From: an uncultured Clostridia bacterium
Lineage (GTDB): Bacteria > Bacillota > Clostridia > Christensenellales > Aristaeellaceae
Reading direction: 5' to 3'
Assembly (NCBI GenBank): GCA_947631405.1
Contig: CANRLC010000006.1
Coordinates: 1 to 64,000, forward strand
DNA length: 64,000 bases
Numbering within the stretch: position 1 is the first letter of the stretch; each line of letters begins with the position of its first letter. A model generated the notes under the pieces. The model was not told where the DNA came from. It worked only from the letters and a program-made list of their open reading frames with translations, and ran no database searches. Shown piece after piece: positions 31,642 through 48,365 of this stretch. The translations under genes and the position numbers were made by a program.

Positions 31642-32175
31642 CATGCGGTGGAGGGAGGGGCGCAGGCGCTGGGCCAGCAATGCCGCCAGCGCGATCTTTA
31701 CCGCGTCGCCCGGCAAAAACGGCAGCACGCAATAGGACAAACTCGCCCCAAGCCCCGTCCCCGTCAGCGCCATGAACCACAGCGTGCCAAACAGGTAGCA
31801 TGCCGCGACGCCCGCGGCCATCGCCGCGCACAGCCTCGGGAACGCAAACCCCCAGCGCCTTGACAGCAACCCGACGATCGCCGCCGCCAAGATATAGCCG
31901 AGAATATACCCGCCCGTGCGGCCGAACAGCGTCGCCGGGCCGCTGCCCAACCCTGCAAACACCGGCACGCCGATCGCGCCCAGTCCCGCATACGCCGCCA
32001 TCGACAGCGCGCCCCACTTCGGCCCGAGCGCCGCTCCGCAGAGATGCACGGCGAACAGCGCGAGGTTGATGGGCACCATCGGCAGCGGGATTTGCAGCTG
32101 GGAACAGACGGCCGTGAGTGCGGCGAAGAATGCCGCGAGGGTGAGCCTACGGGTGAAGAGGGCGCGATCGGACAT
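31630..32175 (-). CDS. bioY: Biotin transporter BioY
   Basis: LQIPLPMVPINLALFAVHLCGAALGPKWGALSMAAYAGLGAIGVPVFAG, FGRTGGYILGY, PFLPGDAVKIALAALLA. Confidence 0.95.
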   Translation of the reverse strand: MSDRALFTRRLTLAAFFAALTAVCSQLQIPLPMVPINLALFAVHLCGAALGPKWGALSMAAYAGLGAIGVPVFAGLGSGPATLFGRTGGYILGYILAAAIVGLLSRRWGFAFPRLCAAMAAGVAACYLFGTLWFMALTGTGLGASLSYCVLPFLPGDAVKIALAALLAQRLRPSLHRMGLF

Positions 32176-32192
32176 GGGAGCGAGGCCTCCTT

Positions 32193-32224
32193 TTGTAAAC
32201 TTGCGATTGATGAGCAGTTTACGC
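32193..32224 (-). promoter_or_regulatory. Putative BirA operator of bioY
   Basis: TTGTAAAC-N16-GTTTACGC between the promoter and bioY. Confidence 0.8.
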
Positions 32225-32233
32225 TCGAGAGAC

Positions 32234-32262
32234 AGGATAGCATGCGCGCGGCGAATTGTCAA
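32234..32262 (-). promoter_or_regulatory. Putative promoter of bioY
   Basis: On the minus strand TTGACA, 17-nt spacer, TATCCT. Confidence 0.8.
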
Positions 32263-32379
32263 CTGTTTTTTAAGGGACGGTTGACGCAAGGACGCAAAAG
32301 CGGGATTGTGTTTTGTACGGCAATCTGTTACAATACGGTGTTGTGGGCGCGTCTGCGCTCGCGGGAGGAGGAGCCGAAC

Positions 32380-34095
32380 ATGGACATGAAGATGCTGATC
32401 GCGGAGCGCGTGGCGTCCGCGGCGCGGGAGGCGTTCGAGGGCTGCGCGCTGACGGGCGAAGACGTCTGCGCGATGCTGGAGATCCCGCCGGAAAAGAAGC
32501 TGGGCGACTACGCGCTGCCGTGCTTTCGGCTATCGAAGACGCTGCGCAAGCCGCCGCAGGCCATCGCGCAGGCGCTCTGCGAGCGCCTTTCCTGCGAGGA
32601 GCTGGAGCGCGCCGAGGTCGTGGGCGGGTATCTGAACCTCTTCCTCGCGCGCGGCGGATTCGCCGGGAAGCTGATCGAGGCGGTGCTCGCCGATCCGGGC
32701 CGCTGGGGCGCCAGCGACGCGGGCCGGGGCAAGACCGTCTGCATCGACTATTCGTCCATCAACATCGCCAAGCGCTTTCACATCGGGCATCTGTCCACGA
32801 CGGTGATCGGCAACAGCCTCAAGCGCATCTACGATTTCTGCGGCTACAAGACCGTGGGCATCAACCACTTGGGCGACTGGGGCACGCAATTCGGCAAGAT
32901 GATCTGCGCCTACAAGAAGTGGGGCGACCGCGAGAGCGTCGAGCGGGGCGGCGTGCAGGCGATGGTCGATCTGTACGTCCGCTTCCACAAGGAGGCCGAG
33001 AGCGACCCCGCCCTGGAGGACGAGGGGCGCGCGTGGTTCAAGCGGATCGAAGAGGGCGACCCGGAGGCCATGGAGATCTTCTCGTGGTTCAAGGACGTGA
33101 CGCTCAAGGACACCCAGCGCGTGTACGATCTGCTGGGCGTGACGTTTGACTCCTACGCGGGCGAGAGCTTCTACAACGACAAGATGCAGCCCATCGTAAG
33201 CGAGCTGCGCGAGAAGGGCCTGCTCGTCGAATCGCAGGGCGCGCAGGTCGTCATGCTGGACGATTACGGCATGCCGCCCGCCATCGTGCTGCGCAAGGAC
33301 GGCGCGACGCTCTACATCACCCGCGACCTCGCCGCCGCGCAGTACCGCCACGACACCTACCATTTCGACCGCTGCCTCTACGTCGTCGCCTACCAGCAGA
33401 ACCTGCACTTCAGGCAGCTCTTCAAGGTGCTGGAGCTGATGGGCCGCGACTGGCACAAGGACATGGAGCACGTCTCCTTCGGCATGGTCTCCTACGAGGG
33501 GCGCTCGCTCTCCACGCGCGAGGGCTACGTCGTGTATCTGGAGGATCTGCTGCAGAAGGCCATCGACAAGGCGCGGGAGATCATCGAGGAGAAAAGCCCG
33601 AACCTGCCCAACAAGGATGAGGTCGCCCGGCAGGTCGGCGTCGGCGCGGTGGTCTATTTCGACCTGCACAACGACCGCAACAAGGACATCGACTTCCGCT
33701 GGGAGCGCGCCCTGAACTTCGACGGCGAGACCGGCCCCTATGTGCAGTACACGCACGCGCGCTGCTGCTCCGTGCTGCGCAAGGCGCAGGGACTGCCCGC
33801 CGCCGCGCCCGACTACGCGGCGCTCGCCGACGACGAGGCGAACGAGGTCGTGCTGCTCCTCTCGCGCTTCCCGGAGACGGTGGCGCGAGCGCGGGAGCAG
33901 AGCGAACCGTCGCTGATCACCCGGCAGGTGACGGCGCTGGCGCAGGCCTACAACAAATACTACTTCGAGCATCGCATCATGGAGGAGGGAGACCCCGCCG
34001 GAACGGCGGCGCGCCTCGCCCTCACGCGCGCGACGCGCGACGTCATCCGCACGGGGCTGTACCTGATCGGCGTGGAAGCCCCGGAGCGCATGTGA
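32380..34095 (+). CDS. argS: Arginine--tRNA ligase
   Basis: DYSSINIAKRFHIGHLSTTVIGNSLKRIYDFCGY, NHLGDWGTQFGKM; start set at ATG 32380. Confidence 0.97.
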   Translation: MDMKMLIAERVASAAREAFEGCALTGEDVCAMLEIPPEKKLGDYALPCFRLSKTLRKPPQAIAQALCERLSCEELERAEVVGGYLNLFLARGGFAGKLIEAVLADPGRWGASDAGRGKTVCIDYSSINIAKRFHIGHLSTTVIGNSLKRIYDFCGYKTVGINHLGDWGTQFGKMICAYKKWGDRESVERGGVQAMVDLYVRFHKEAESDPALEDEGRAWFKRIEEGDPEAMEIFSWFKDVTLKDTQRVYDLLGVTFDSYAGESFYNDKMQPIVSELREKGLLVESQGAQVVMLDDYGMPPAIVLRKDGATLYITRDLAAAQYRHDTYHFDRCLYVVAYQQNLHFRQLFKVLELMGRDWHKDMEHVSFGMVSYEGRSLSTREGYVVYLEDLLQKAIDKAREIIEEKSPNLPNKDEVARQVGVGAVVYFDLHNDRNKDIDFRWERALNFDGETGPYVQYTHARCCSVLRKAQGLPAAAPDYAALADDEANEVVLLLSRFPETVARAREQSEPSLITRQVTALAQAYNKYYFEHRIMEEGDPAGTAARLALTRATRDVIRTGLYLIGVEAPERM

Positions 34096-34123
34096 CGCGC
34101 GCCGCCCGACCGGATAAAGGAGC

Positions 34124-35464
34124 ATGGCGATGATGGATATGTTTGCGCTCAAGGAGCTGCTGCTCGATCTCGACTGCATGACGGCCTTCCGCCACGCGTT
34201 GCAGGCCCCGGCGATTGCGGCGCTGCGCGCGCTGCTGCGCGCCTGCGCGCAGGACGACGCGCAGCCGGACGCGCTCACCGAGGCGTACTGCGCGGCCTAT
34301 GAGGCATGGCTGCACGCCGCGAGCGAGGGCAAGGGCGGCTTCGCCCGCGAGGCGCTCGAGGCTGTCCTCTTTGAGGACAGCGCCGCCGCGGCGCTCTGCG
34401 CGCGCACCGAGCGGCTGCCCTACAGCCTCATCAACGCGATGGCGCACGATCTGGACGCGCTGGGCCGCCTGACCGCGATGGAACCCGCGATGTTCCTGCT
34501 GCTGTGCGAGCGCGCGGGCCTGCCCGCCGGGGCCGCCGCGCGGCTGCCCGTGTGGGAGCCTGCGCTGGGCAGCGAGGCGTTCGACCCGCGCGTGGATCGG
34601 GACATGCTCTCCCGCGAGGGCGCGCCGCGCGTGGCGGCGTTCTTCAGGCGCCACGGCACCGGGCTGTTCGCGCGCTATCCCGGCAGCACATGGGTCGGCG
34701 TGAGCGAGAGAGCGCCGCTCGGCCTGCGCGGCGTGCGCGAGCCGGATCCCATTCGCTTGGAGGACATGGTGCTCTATGAGCAGGAGCGCGGCGTGCTGGT
34801 GGAAAACACGCGCCGCCTGCTCGCGGGGCGGCAGGCGTGCAACGTGCTGCTCTACGGCGACAAGGGCACGGGCAAGAGCGCGACGGTGAAGGCGCTGCTC
34901 AGCTCCTTCTGGCTGGAGGGCCTGCGCATCGTCGAGGTGCCGCTGGCGCAGCTGACGCATCTGCCGGAGATCTTCGCGCTGCTGCGCGAGCAGCCGGGCA
35001 AGTTCATCGTCTTCGTGGACGATCTGGCGTTCGGCGATTCCTGCCCGGAGTACACGGCGCTCAAGACGGTGCTGGAGGGCGGGCTGGAGGCGCGGCCCGC
35101 GAACGTGGTCGTCTACGCGACGAGCAACCGGCGCAACATCGTGCGCCAGCGCTTCTCCGAGCGGCAGGACGACGTCAACGAGCGCGACACGCTGGAGGAG
35201 AAATTCTCCCTCGCCGACCGCTTCGACCTGCGCCTCACCTTCACCTCGCCCTCGCAGGAGGAGTACTTCACCATCTGCCGGGCGCTGCTGGACGCGCGCG
35301 GCGTCACCTACGACTGGGAGGAGCTGATGCCGCGCGCCCGCGCGTGGACGGTCAGCCATAACGGCTGCTCGCCGCGCATCGCGCGCCAGTTCGCCGACCT
35401 GATCGAGGGCGAACAGGCGGGAAACAAAGATGATGGCGATGTGGAGGACAAAGCCCAAGAATAA
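34124..35464 (+). CDS. DUF815-family AAA+ ATP-binding protein
   Basis: NVLLYGDKGTGKSATVKALLSSF Walker A; VFVDDLAFG Walker B. Confidence 0.9.
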   Translation: MAMMDMFALKELLLDLDCMTAFRHALQAPAIAALRALLRACAQDDAQPDALTEAYCAAYEAWLHAASEGKGGFAREALEAVLFEDSAAAALCARTERLPYSLINAMAHDLDALGRLTAMEPAMFLLLCERAGLPAGAAARLPVWEPALGSEAFDPRVDRDMLSREGAPRVAAFFRRHGTGLFARYPGSTWVGVSERAPLGLRGVREPDPIRLEDMVLYEQERGVLVENTRRLLAGRQACNVLLYGDKGTGKSATVKALLSSFWLEGLRIVEVPLAQLTHLPEIFALLREQPGKFIVFVDDLAFGDSCPEYTALKTVLEGGLEARPANVVVYATSNRRNIVRQRFSERQDDVNERDTLEEKFSLADRFDLRLTFTSPSQEEYFTICRALLDARGVTYDWEELMPRARAWTVSHNGCSPRIARQFADLIEGEQAGNKDDGDVEDKAQE

Positions 35465-35565
35465 CGGGAATAGACGGATAAACGAAGGATAAAAGGGAGA
35501 GATCATTCCGAAATTATGCCAAATTCCGCATAAAAGTGGGGATTTGACATGAAGGAGGGCGAAGC

Positions 35566-36078
35566 GTGCGCCGCAAGAGATGGGGAAGCGCCGCGCTGCG
35601 GCTGTTGCTGGTGCTCGTCAGCCTGCTGTGCGCGCTGGCGCTGGCCGCGATGTTTTACGGCACGATGGTCTACCAGCTGCTGGACGAGAACGGCCGCCCG
35701 CTCGCGCTGGAGGAGGAGGCGCAGATCGCCGGGCTGCTCGCGCTGAGCGAGGGCGAGATGACGGACGAGCGGACGGATACGGCGCGCGTCGGCGGGGTGA
35801 ACTGCGAGGTTGTGACGCGCGCGTATGCGCTGGAAGGCGGAGGCACGGCGAGGGCGATCACGGCGACGCCCGCGGCGTATCTGGAGAGGTTGCAGCTAGA
35901 GGGCTGGCAGCCGCAGCTGGTGACGGGTTTTACGCTCGCGGGGTTGGACGCGGTATGCGAGCGGCGCGAGGGGGAGATGCTGCTCGCGGCGCGAGCGGGA
36001 GAGACGGTGTATCTGCTGGCGACCGACGGGGAGGAGCAGACGCTGTACGCGCTGGGCACAGCAGCGAAAATTGAATAA
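35566..36078 (+). CDS. Hypothetical N-terminally membrane-anchored protein
   Basis: GTG start after AAGGAGGG; N-terminal TM then soluble domain. Confidence 0.65.
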   Translation: MRRKRWGSAALRLLLVLVSLLCALALAAMFYGTMVYQLLDENGRPLALEEEAQIAGLLALSEGEMTDERTDTARVGGVNCEVVTRAYALEGGGTARAITATPAAYLERLQLEGWQPQLVTGFTLAGLDAVCERREGEMLLAARAGETVYLLATDGEEQTLYALGTAAKIE

Positions 36079-36090
36079 TGGCTTCAGGAT

Positions 36091-36200
36091 GGGGGTCCGG
36101 GGGATGATATCCCCCGAGCGGGTCTGGGCGGCAGCCCAGCGTAGCCCCCAGAAGAAAAGCAGCCCGGGAGCGGACGCGAAGCGTCTGCGAGACCGGGCGG
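36091..36200 (+). repeat. Structured GC-rich intergenic repeat, copy E
   Basis: CGGGGGATgatATCCCCCG, CTGGGCggcaGCCCAG, GCCCGGGAGCGGACGCGAAGCGTCTGCGAGACCGGGC. Confidence 0.85.
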
Positions 36201-36457
36201 AGGATGTTGCAAAGTATCATGTGAGAAGGAGAGCCGGATGCGCTTTTGCAGAGGCTCTTTTTCTTTTGCGGGCTGGTTAGCGAGTTGTTTGCCGAACTCC
36301 TTCCGTCAGGATGCGTCCCTTACCATAAATTGCCATCAAAAAAGCCCGCGTCACCTCGCGGGCCGAAGGTATTTATAGAAATGGGAGAAACCTTGGGAGA
36401 TTATTACAAAACTTCACACTTAGAAAAAAGAATTTTACAAAAAGTGAGAAAAATGGC

Positions 36458-36486
36458 TTGACAGGGCTTTCAAAAGGGAATACAAT
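36458..36486 (+). promoter_or_regulatory. Putative rpoBC promoter
   Basis: TTGACA, 17-nt spacer, TACAAT; ~260 bp upstream of the likely rpoB start. Confidence 0.82.
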
Positions 36487-36748
36487 ACTATATTGCATCA
36501 GTATGCAAAATAGGCGGGTTGTGCCCGGAAAAGTGTGCCTCACCTCCCCTATTGTACACCGTCCTGGGCGGTTTGGCAAGAGGCGCGCTTCTTCCCGCCG
36601 GAGGCATGCGATGATTCCGGCGGACAGGCCCGGCGGCCCTCCGCGGCGACACAGGTGAACGGCCAAGCGCTGTTTGCAGGCTCAGACAAGAGTAGGGGTG
36701 ATGGAATTCGTGGTTACGATCCGAGACGCGCGCGAGGAAGAGGAGATC

Positions 36749-40537
<3,789 letters not shown>

Positions 40538-40632
40538 CGCGGGCGGCTTTCGCCGACGGAGAACATCACATGACCTGATCGCGCGCGCCGAATCGCGCCG
40601 CCGATCGCGAAACAGAAAGGGAGTGCAGCCCC

Positions 40633-44199
<3,567 letters not shown>

Positions 44200-44245
44200 C
44201 CCTTTGCGCGCGGGCGCCCGGACAGCCGGGCGCCCGCTTAGTTGG

Positions 44246-44289
44246 AGTGGCTTTTCTCCCCTCCCGGAGGGGGGAGAAAAGCCACTTTT
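44246..44289. terminator. Terminator after rpoC
   Basis: AGTGGCTTTTCTCCCC...GGGGAGAAAAGCCACTTTT. Confidence 0.9.
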
Positions 44290-44452
44290 CATGAACAACC
44301 CGCCCGGGATCGCTTCGCTTCCGGGCTTCTTATTTTTGGCGCCGCGCGCCGGGGAACGTTGGGGCTACCGCCCCAAACCCTGTCTGGGGACATTGTCCCC
44401 AGACCCCCTCATGTGCTTCGCACCATATTAAAGTTTTAACTGAGAAAAGTAT
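44285..44452 (-). repeat. Structured GC-rich intergenic repeat, copy F
   Basis: RC CTTTTCTCAGTTAAAACTTTAATATGGTGCGAAGCACATGAGGGGGTCTGGGGACAATGTCCCCAGACAGGG...CCCGGGCGGGTTGTTCATGAAAAG; near-identical core to copies D and I. Confidence 0.9.
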
Positions 44453-44531
44453 AACGCAAAGGCGTTGGTTTTCCGTTGCAGTCTCGCCCCGTTTGTGTTA
44501 TGCTAAAGCCATCAAAGGTCAGGAGGTCGCT

Positions 44532-46406
44532 ATGAGCTATCAGGCGCTGTATCGCCGCTATCGCCCGGCGCGCTTTTCCGATTTCGTGGGGCAGGAGGCC
44601 GTCATCCGCACGTTGAAGAGCCAGGTGACGAGCGGGCGCATCGCGCACGCGTACCTGTTCTGCGGCACGCGCGGCACGGGCAAGACCTCCGCGGCGAAGG
44701 TGTTCGCGCGCGCCGTCAACTGCCTGCATCCCGAGGACGGCGAGCCGTGCGGAACGTGCGAGGTCTGCCGCGCGCTCGCCGGGGAGGGCAGCCTCGATAT
44801 TCTGGAGATCGACGCCGCCAGCAACAACGGCGTGGACGAGATCCGCGACCTGCGCGAGAAGGTCAAGTATCCGCCGCAGAGCGGGCGCTATCGCGTCTAC
44901 ATCGTGGACGAGGTACACATGCTCTCGGCGGGCGCGTTCAACGCGCTGCTCAAGACGCTGGAGGAGCCGCCCGCCTACGTCGTGTTCATTCTGGCGACGA
45001 CCGAGCCGCAGCGCCTGCCCGCGACCATTCTCTCCCGCTGCCAGCGCTTCGACTTCGGGCGCATCCCCGCCCAGCAGATCGCGGCGCGGCTCAAACAGGC
45101 GCTCGAGGAAGACGGCGTGCCCTGCGAGGACGCGGCGCTCGCGCGCATCGCCCGCGCGGCGGAGGGCGGCATGCGCGACGCGTGGTCGATCCTCGACATG
45201 GCGCTGGGCTACGCGCAGGAGGACGGGCGCGGCGTGACCGAGGCGCTCGTGCTGCATGTGCTGGGCGCGGCGGATCGGCAGACGCTCTTCCGCTTCGCCG
45301 ACGCGCTGATCGGCGCGGACGCCCGCGCGGCACTGACGCAGATCGACGAGACGCTGCGCGCGGGCCGCGAGGCGCAGGTGTTCGCGCGCGACGTGAGCGC
45401 CCACCTGCGCGCGCTGATGCTCGCCGACGTCTGCGGCGAGGAACACGCGGCGGAGCTGCTGGAGACGACGCAGGAGGACGCGCTGGCGTATGTGCAGCAG
45501 GCGCGCCGCACATCGCACGCGCGGCTGATGCGCATGCTCGACCTCTTTTTGCAGAGCGAGACGGACATGAAGTGGTCCGCGCAGCCCCGCTTCGCGCTGG
45601 AGAGCGCCGCGCTGCGCGCCTGCGAGCCGGAAGAGGCGCTTCAGCTGGAGGCGCTCGCCGTCCGCGTGGACGAGCTGGAGCGCCGCCTGCGCGAGGGCGT
45701 CGCCTTCGCCGCGCCGCAGACGGTCGGAAGCGCCGCGCAGACCTTTAGAGATGGAGACGGGCACAGCCCGTCGGCCACGGGCGCACAAGTTGGAAGTCCT
45801 GCACAGTCGTTCGGAGATGGAAACGGGCACGGCCCGTCGGCCACGGGCGCAAACGCTGGCAGCCCTGCACAGCCCTTCGGAGACGGAAACGGGCACGGCC
45901 CGTCGGCCACGGGCGCACAGGCTGGAAACGCTGCACAGCCCTTCGGAGAAGGAAGCGGGCACGGCCCGTCGGCCACGGGCGCACAGGCTGGAAACGCTGC
46001 ACAGCCGTTCGGAGATGGAAGCGGGCACCGCCCGCAACAGATATGGCAGGAGGCGCTGCGCAGGCTCAAGCAGGATCCGAGGATCTTCGGCATCGCGCGC
46101 TTCGGCAGGCTCGCCTCCTGCGAGGACGGCCTGTTCACCGTCGTCTTCGACAAGACGTCGGGCGGGATGTATGTGCGGCTGCTCAATGCGGACGAAAAGC
46201 GCGCCCAGATGGAGGCGGCGCTCACCGCCGCGGCGGGCTTCCCCTGTACGTTCCGCGCCGCCATCGAGGGCACGGTCAAGGAGACCGACGCGGGCGTGCT
46301 GGCGGCGCAGGCCGACGCCGAGCGGCAGGCCAAGAAAAATCTCGACAAGGTGTTCGCGGCATTCGGCCGCGAGAATGTGAGGGTGGAGCATGAAGGAATG
46401 GATTGA
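44532..46406 (+). CDS. dnaX: DNA polymerase III subunit gamma/tau
   Basis: YRRYRPARFSDFVGQEAVIRTL, YLFCGTRGTGKTSAAK; contains an in-frame tandem repeat. Confidence 0.96.
   Translation: MSYQALYRRYRPARFSDFVGQEAVIRTLKSQVTSGRIAHAYLFCGTRGTGKTSAAKVFARAVNCLHPEDGEPCGTCEVCRALAGEGSLDILEIDAASNNGVDEIRDLREKVKYPPQSGRYRVYIVDEVHMLSAGAFNALLKTLEEPPAYVVFILATTEPQRLPATILSRCQRFDFGRIPAQQIAARLKQALEEDGVPCEDAALARIARAAEGGMRDAWSILDMALGYAQEDGRGVTEALVLHVLGAADRQTLFRFADALIGADARAALTQIDETLRAGREAQVFARDVSAHLRALMLADVCGEEHAAELLETTQEDALAYVQQARRTSHARLMRMLDLFLQSETDMKWSAQPRFALESAALRACEPEEALQLEALAVRVDELERRLREGVAFAAPQTVGSAAQTFRDGDGHSPSATGAQVGSPAQSFGDGNGHGPSATGANAGSPAQPFGDGNGHGPSATGAQAGNAAQPFGEGSGHGPSATGAQAGNAAQPFGDGSGHRPQQIWQEALRRLKQDPRIFGIARFGRLASCEDGLFTVVFDKTSGGMYVRLLNADEKRAQMEAALTAAAGFPCTFRAAIEGTVKETDAGVLAAQADAERQAKKNLDKVFAAFGRENVRVEHEGMD
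45744..46040 (+). repeat. 66-bp tandem repeat (~4.5 units, 22 aa each) inside dnaX
   Basis: Units begin at 45744, 45810, 45876, 45942 and 46008; protein unit FGDGNGHGPSATGAQAGNAAQP. Confidence 0.95.
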
Positions 46407-48033
46407 GCGCGCCGTCGTCTACCAGATCTATCCCAAGAGCTTTCAGGATACGAACGGGGACGGCATCGGCGATCTGCGGGGCGTCATCTCGCGCCTCGAT
46501 TATTTGAAGGAGCTGGGCGTGGACGTCGTCTGGCTCAACCCCGTCTACCGCCACTCCGGAGCGGACGGCGGCTACGACATCAGCGACTACCGCGCCATCG
46601 CCCCGGAGCTGGGCACGATGGAGGACTTTGACGAGCTGCTCGCGCAGGCGCATGCGCGCGGCATCCGCATCGTGATGGATCTCGTGGTCAACCACACCTC
46701 CACCGAGCATCCGTGGTTCATCGAATCCCGGCGGGATAAGACGAACGACAAGCGCGACTTCTACGTCTGGCGGCCGCCGTACCGCGGCGGCGTGCCCAAC
46801 GGCGAGCAGAGCATGTTCTCCGGCAGCGCGTGGAAGCTCGACGAGGCGACCGGCGAATACTACCTGCACATGTTCGCCGAGAAGCAGGCCGACCTCAACT
46901 GGAAGAACCCTCGCGTGCGCGAGGCCGTCTACGAGATGATGCGCTGGTGGCTCGATAAGGGCGTGGACGGCTTTCGCATGGACGTCATCAACCTGATCGC
47001 CAAGCCGGACGAGGTCACCGCATGCGACGGCGGCCCGCACCGCAACGGCTTCAACGGCCCGATGCAGGGCGCATACCTGAGCGAGATGAACGAGCGCGTG
47101 CTGAAAGGGCGCGACGTGCTGACCGTCGGCGAGACCGGCGGCGTGACCCCGAGCGAGGCGCTCGTCTACGCGCCGCTGGACGGCAGCCGCCTGACCATGA
47201 TCTTCCAGTTTGAGCACATGGACGCGGACGCCGGGCCGAAGCATAAGTGGACGGACAAGCGGGTGAGCCTGCCCAAGCTCAAGCAGGTGATGGCACGCTG
47301 GCAGACCGAGCTGCGCGGCCGCGCGTGGAATAGCCTCTATTGGAATAACCACGACCAACCGCGCGTGGTCTCCCGCTTCGGCTGCGACGCGGACGAGGAG
47401 AGCCGCACGCGCAGCGCCAAGATGCTCGGCGCATGCCTGCACATGATGCAGGGCACGCCCTACGTCTATCAGGGCGAGGAGCTGGGCATGACCAATTACC
47501 CCTTCGCCTCCATCGAGGAGAGCCTCGATGTCGAGGCCATCGGCGCGTACCGCGAGCTGGTGATAGAGAAGGGCGAGATGACGCCCGAGCAGATGATGGC
47601 CGCCATTCGCTTCAAGGGCCGCGATAACGCGCGCACGCCCATGCAGTGGACGGCGGGGAAGAACGCCGGATTCACCAGCGGCACGCCATGGATGCCCGTC
47701 AACCCCAACTGCGAGCGGATCAACGCCGCCTCGCAGGTGGGCGACCCGGACTCGGTCTTCAGCTTCTATAAGCGGCTGATCGCGCTGCGCCACGAGCTGC
47801 CCGTCGTGTGCCGGGGCGACTTTACCCTGCTCATGCCGCAGGACGAGCAGGTCTTCGCCTATACCCGCCAATATGAGGGGGAGACGTTGCTGGTCGCCTG
47901 TAACTTTTCCGGGAAGACGGCGGCGCTGGACGACGCCGCGAAGACGCGCGGCAAACGGCTGCTGGGCAACTATCCCGACGCGGGGGACGCGGGCGCGCTG
48001 AGGCCGTGGGAGACGCGGGTATACCTGCTGTAA
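46390..48033 (+). CDS. GH13 alpha-glucosidase (oligo-1,6-glucosidase-like)
   Basis: VYQIYPKSFQDTNGDGIGDLRGVISRLDYLKELGVDVVWLNP, DLVVNHTS, GFRMDVIN, NNHDQPR. Confidence 0.95.
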   Translation: MKEWIERAVVYQIYPKSFQDTNGDGIGDLRGVISRLDYLKELGVDVVWLNPVYRHSGADGGYDISDYRAIAPELGTMEDFDELLAQAHARGIRIVMDLVVNHTSTEHPWFIESRRDKTNDKRDFYVWRPPYRGGVPNGEQSMFSGSAWKLDEATGEYYLHMFAEKQADLNWKNPRVREAVYEMMRWWLDKGVDGFRMDVINLIAKPDEVTACDGGPHRNGFNGPMQGAYLSEMNERVLKGRDVLTVGETGGVTPSEALVYAPLDGSRLTMIFQFEHMDADAGPKHKWTDKRVSLPKLKQVMARWQTELRGRAWNSLYWNNHDQPRVVSRFGCDADEESRTRSAKMLGACLHMMQGTPYVYQGEELGMTNYPFASIEESLDVEAIGAYRELVIEKGEMTPEQMMAAIRFKGRDNARTPMQWTAGKNAGFTSGTPWMPVNPNCERINAASQVGDPDSVFSFYKRLIALRHELPVVCRGDFTLLMPQDEQVFAYTRQYEGETLLVACNFSGKTAALDDAAKTRGKRLLGNYPDAGDAGALRPWETRVYLL

Positions 48034-48119
48034 TTTTTTGCGGGCCGGGCGCACGCCTTGCAATCGCGCGCTCTTTCGGGTATAATACGCCGTACAGGGC
48101 AAAGGAGTGTGACGCCTGT

Positions 48120-48365
48120 ATGAAATCCGTGAATATCCGTCTGACGATGATGACCGATCACGTCAAGAACTTCGTCAGCCTGGTCAACCGCTATCCCTAC
48201 GATATGGATCTGCGCTCGGGCCGCTATGTGGTGGACGCCAAGAGCATTTTGGGCATCTTTTCCATCGACCTGTCGCGCCCGATCCGCATGGACATCTACA
48301 GCGACGACTGCGACGACCTGCTCGCCGAGCTGTCGGACTATCTGGTCAAGGAGGATCAGGAGTGA
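48120..48365 (+). CDS. HPr-like domain protein
   Basis: 82 codons; VVDAKSILGIFSIDLSRPI resembles the HPr Ser46 region; the His15 region is altered. Confidence 0.75.
   Translation: MKSVNIRLTMMTDHVKNFVSLVNRYPYDMDLRSGRYVVDAKSILGIFSIDLSRPIRMDIYSDDCDDLLAELSDYLVKEDQE

Noticed and set aside
44532-46406. Programmed frameshift producing a gamma form of DnaX
   Set aside because: No convincing A-rich slippery heptamer seen in the linker region.
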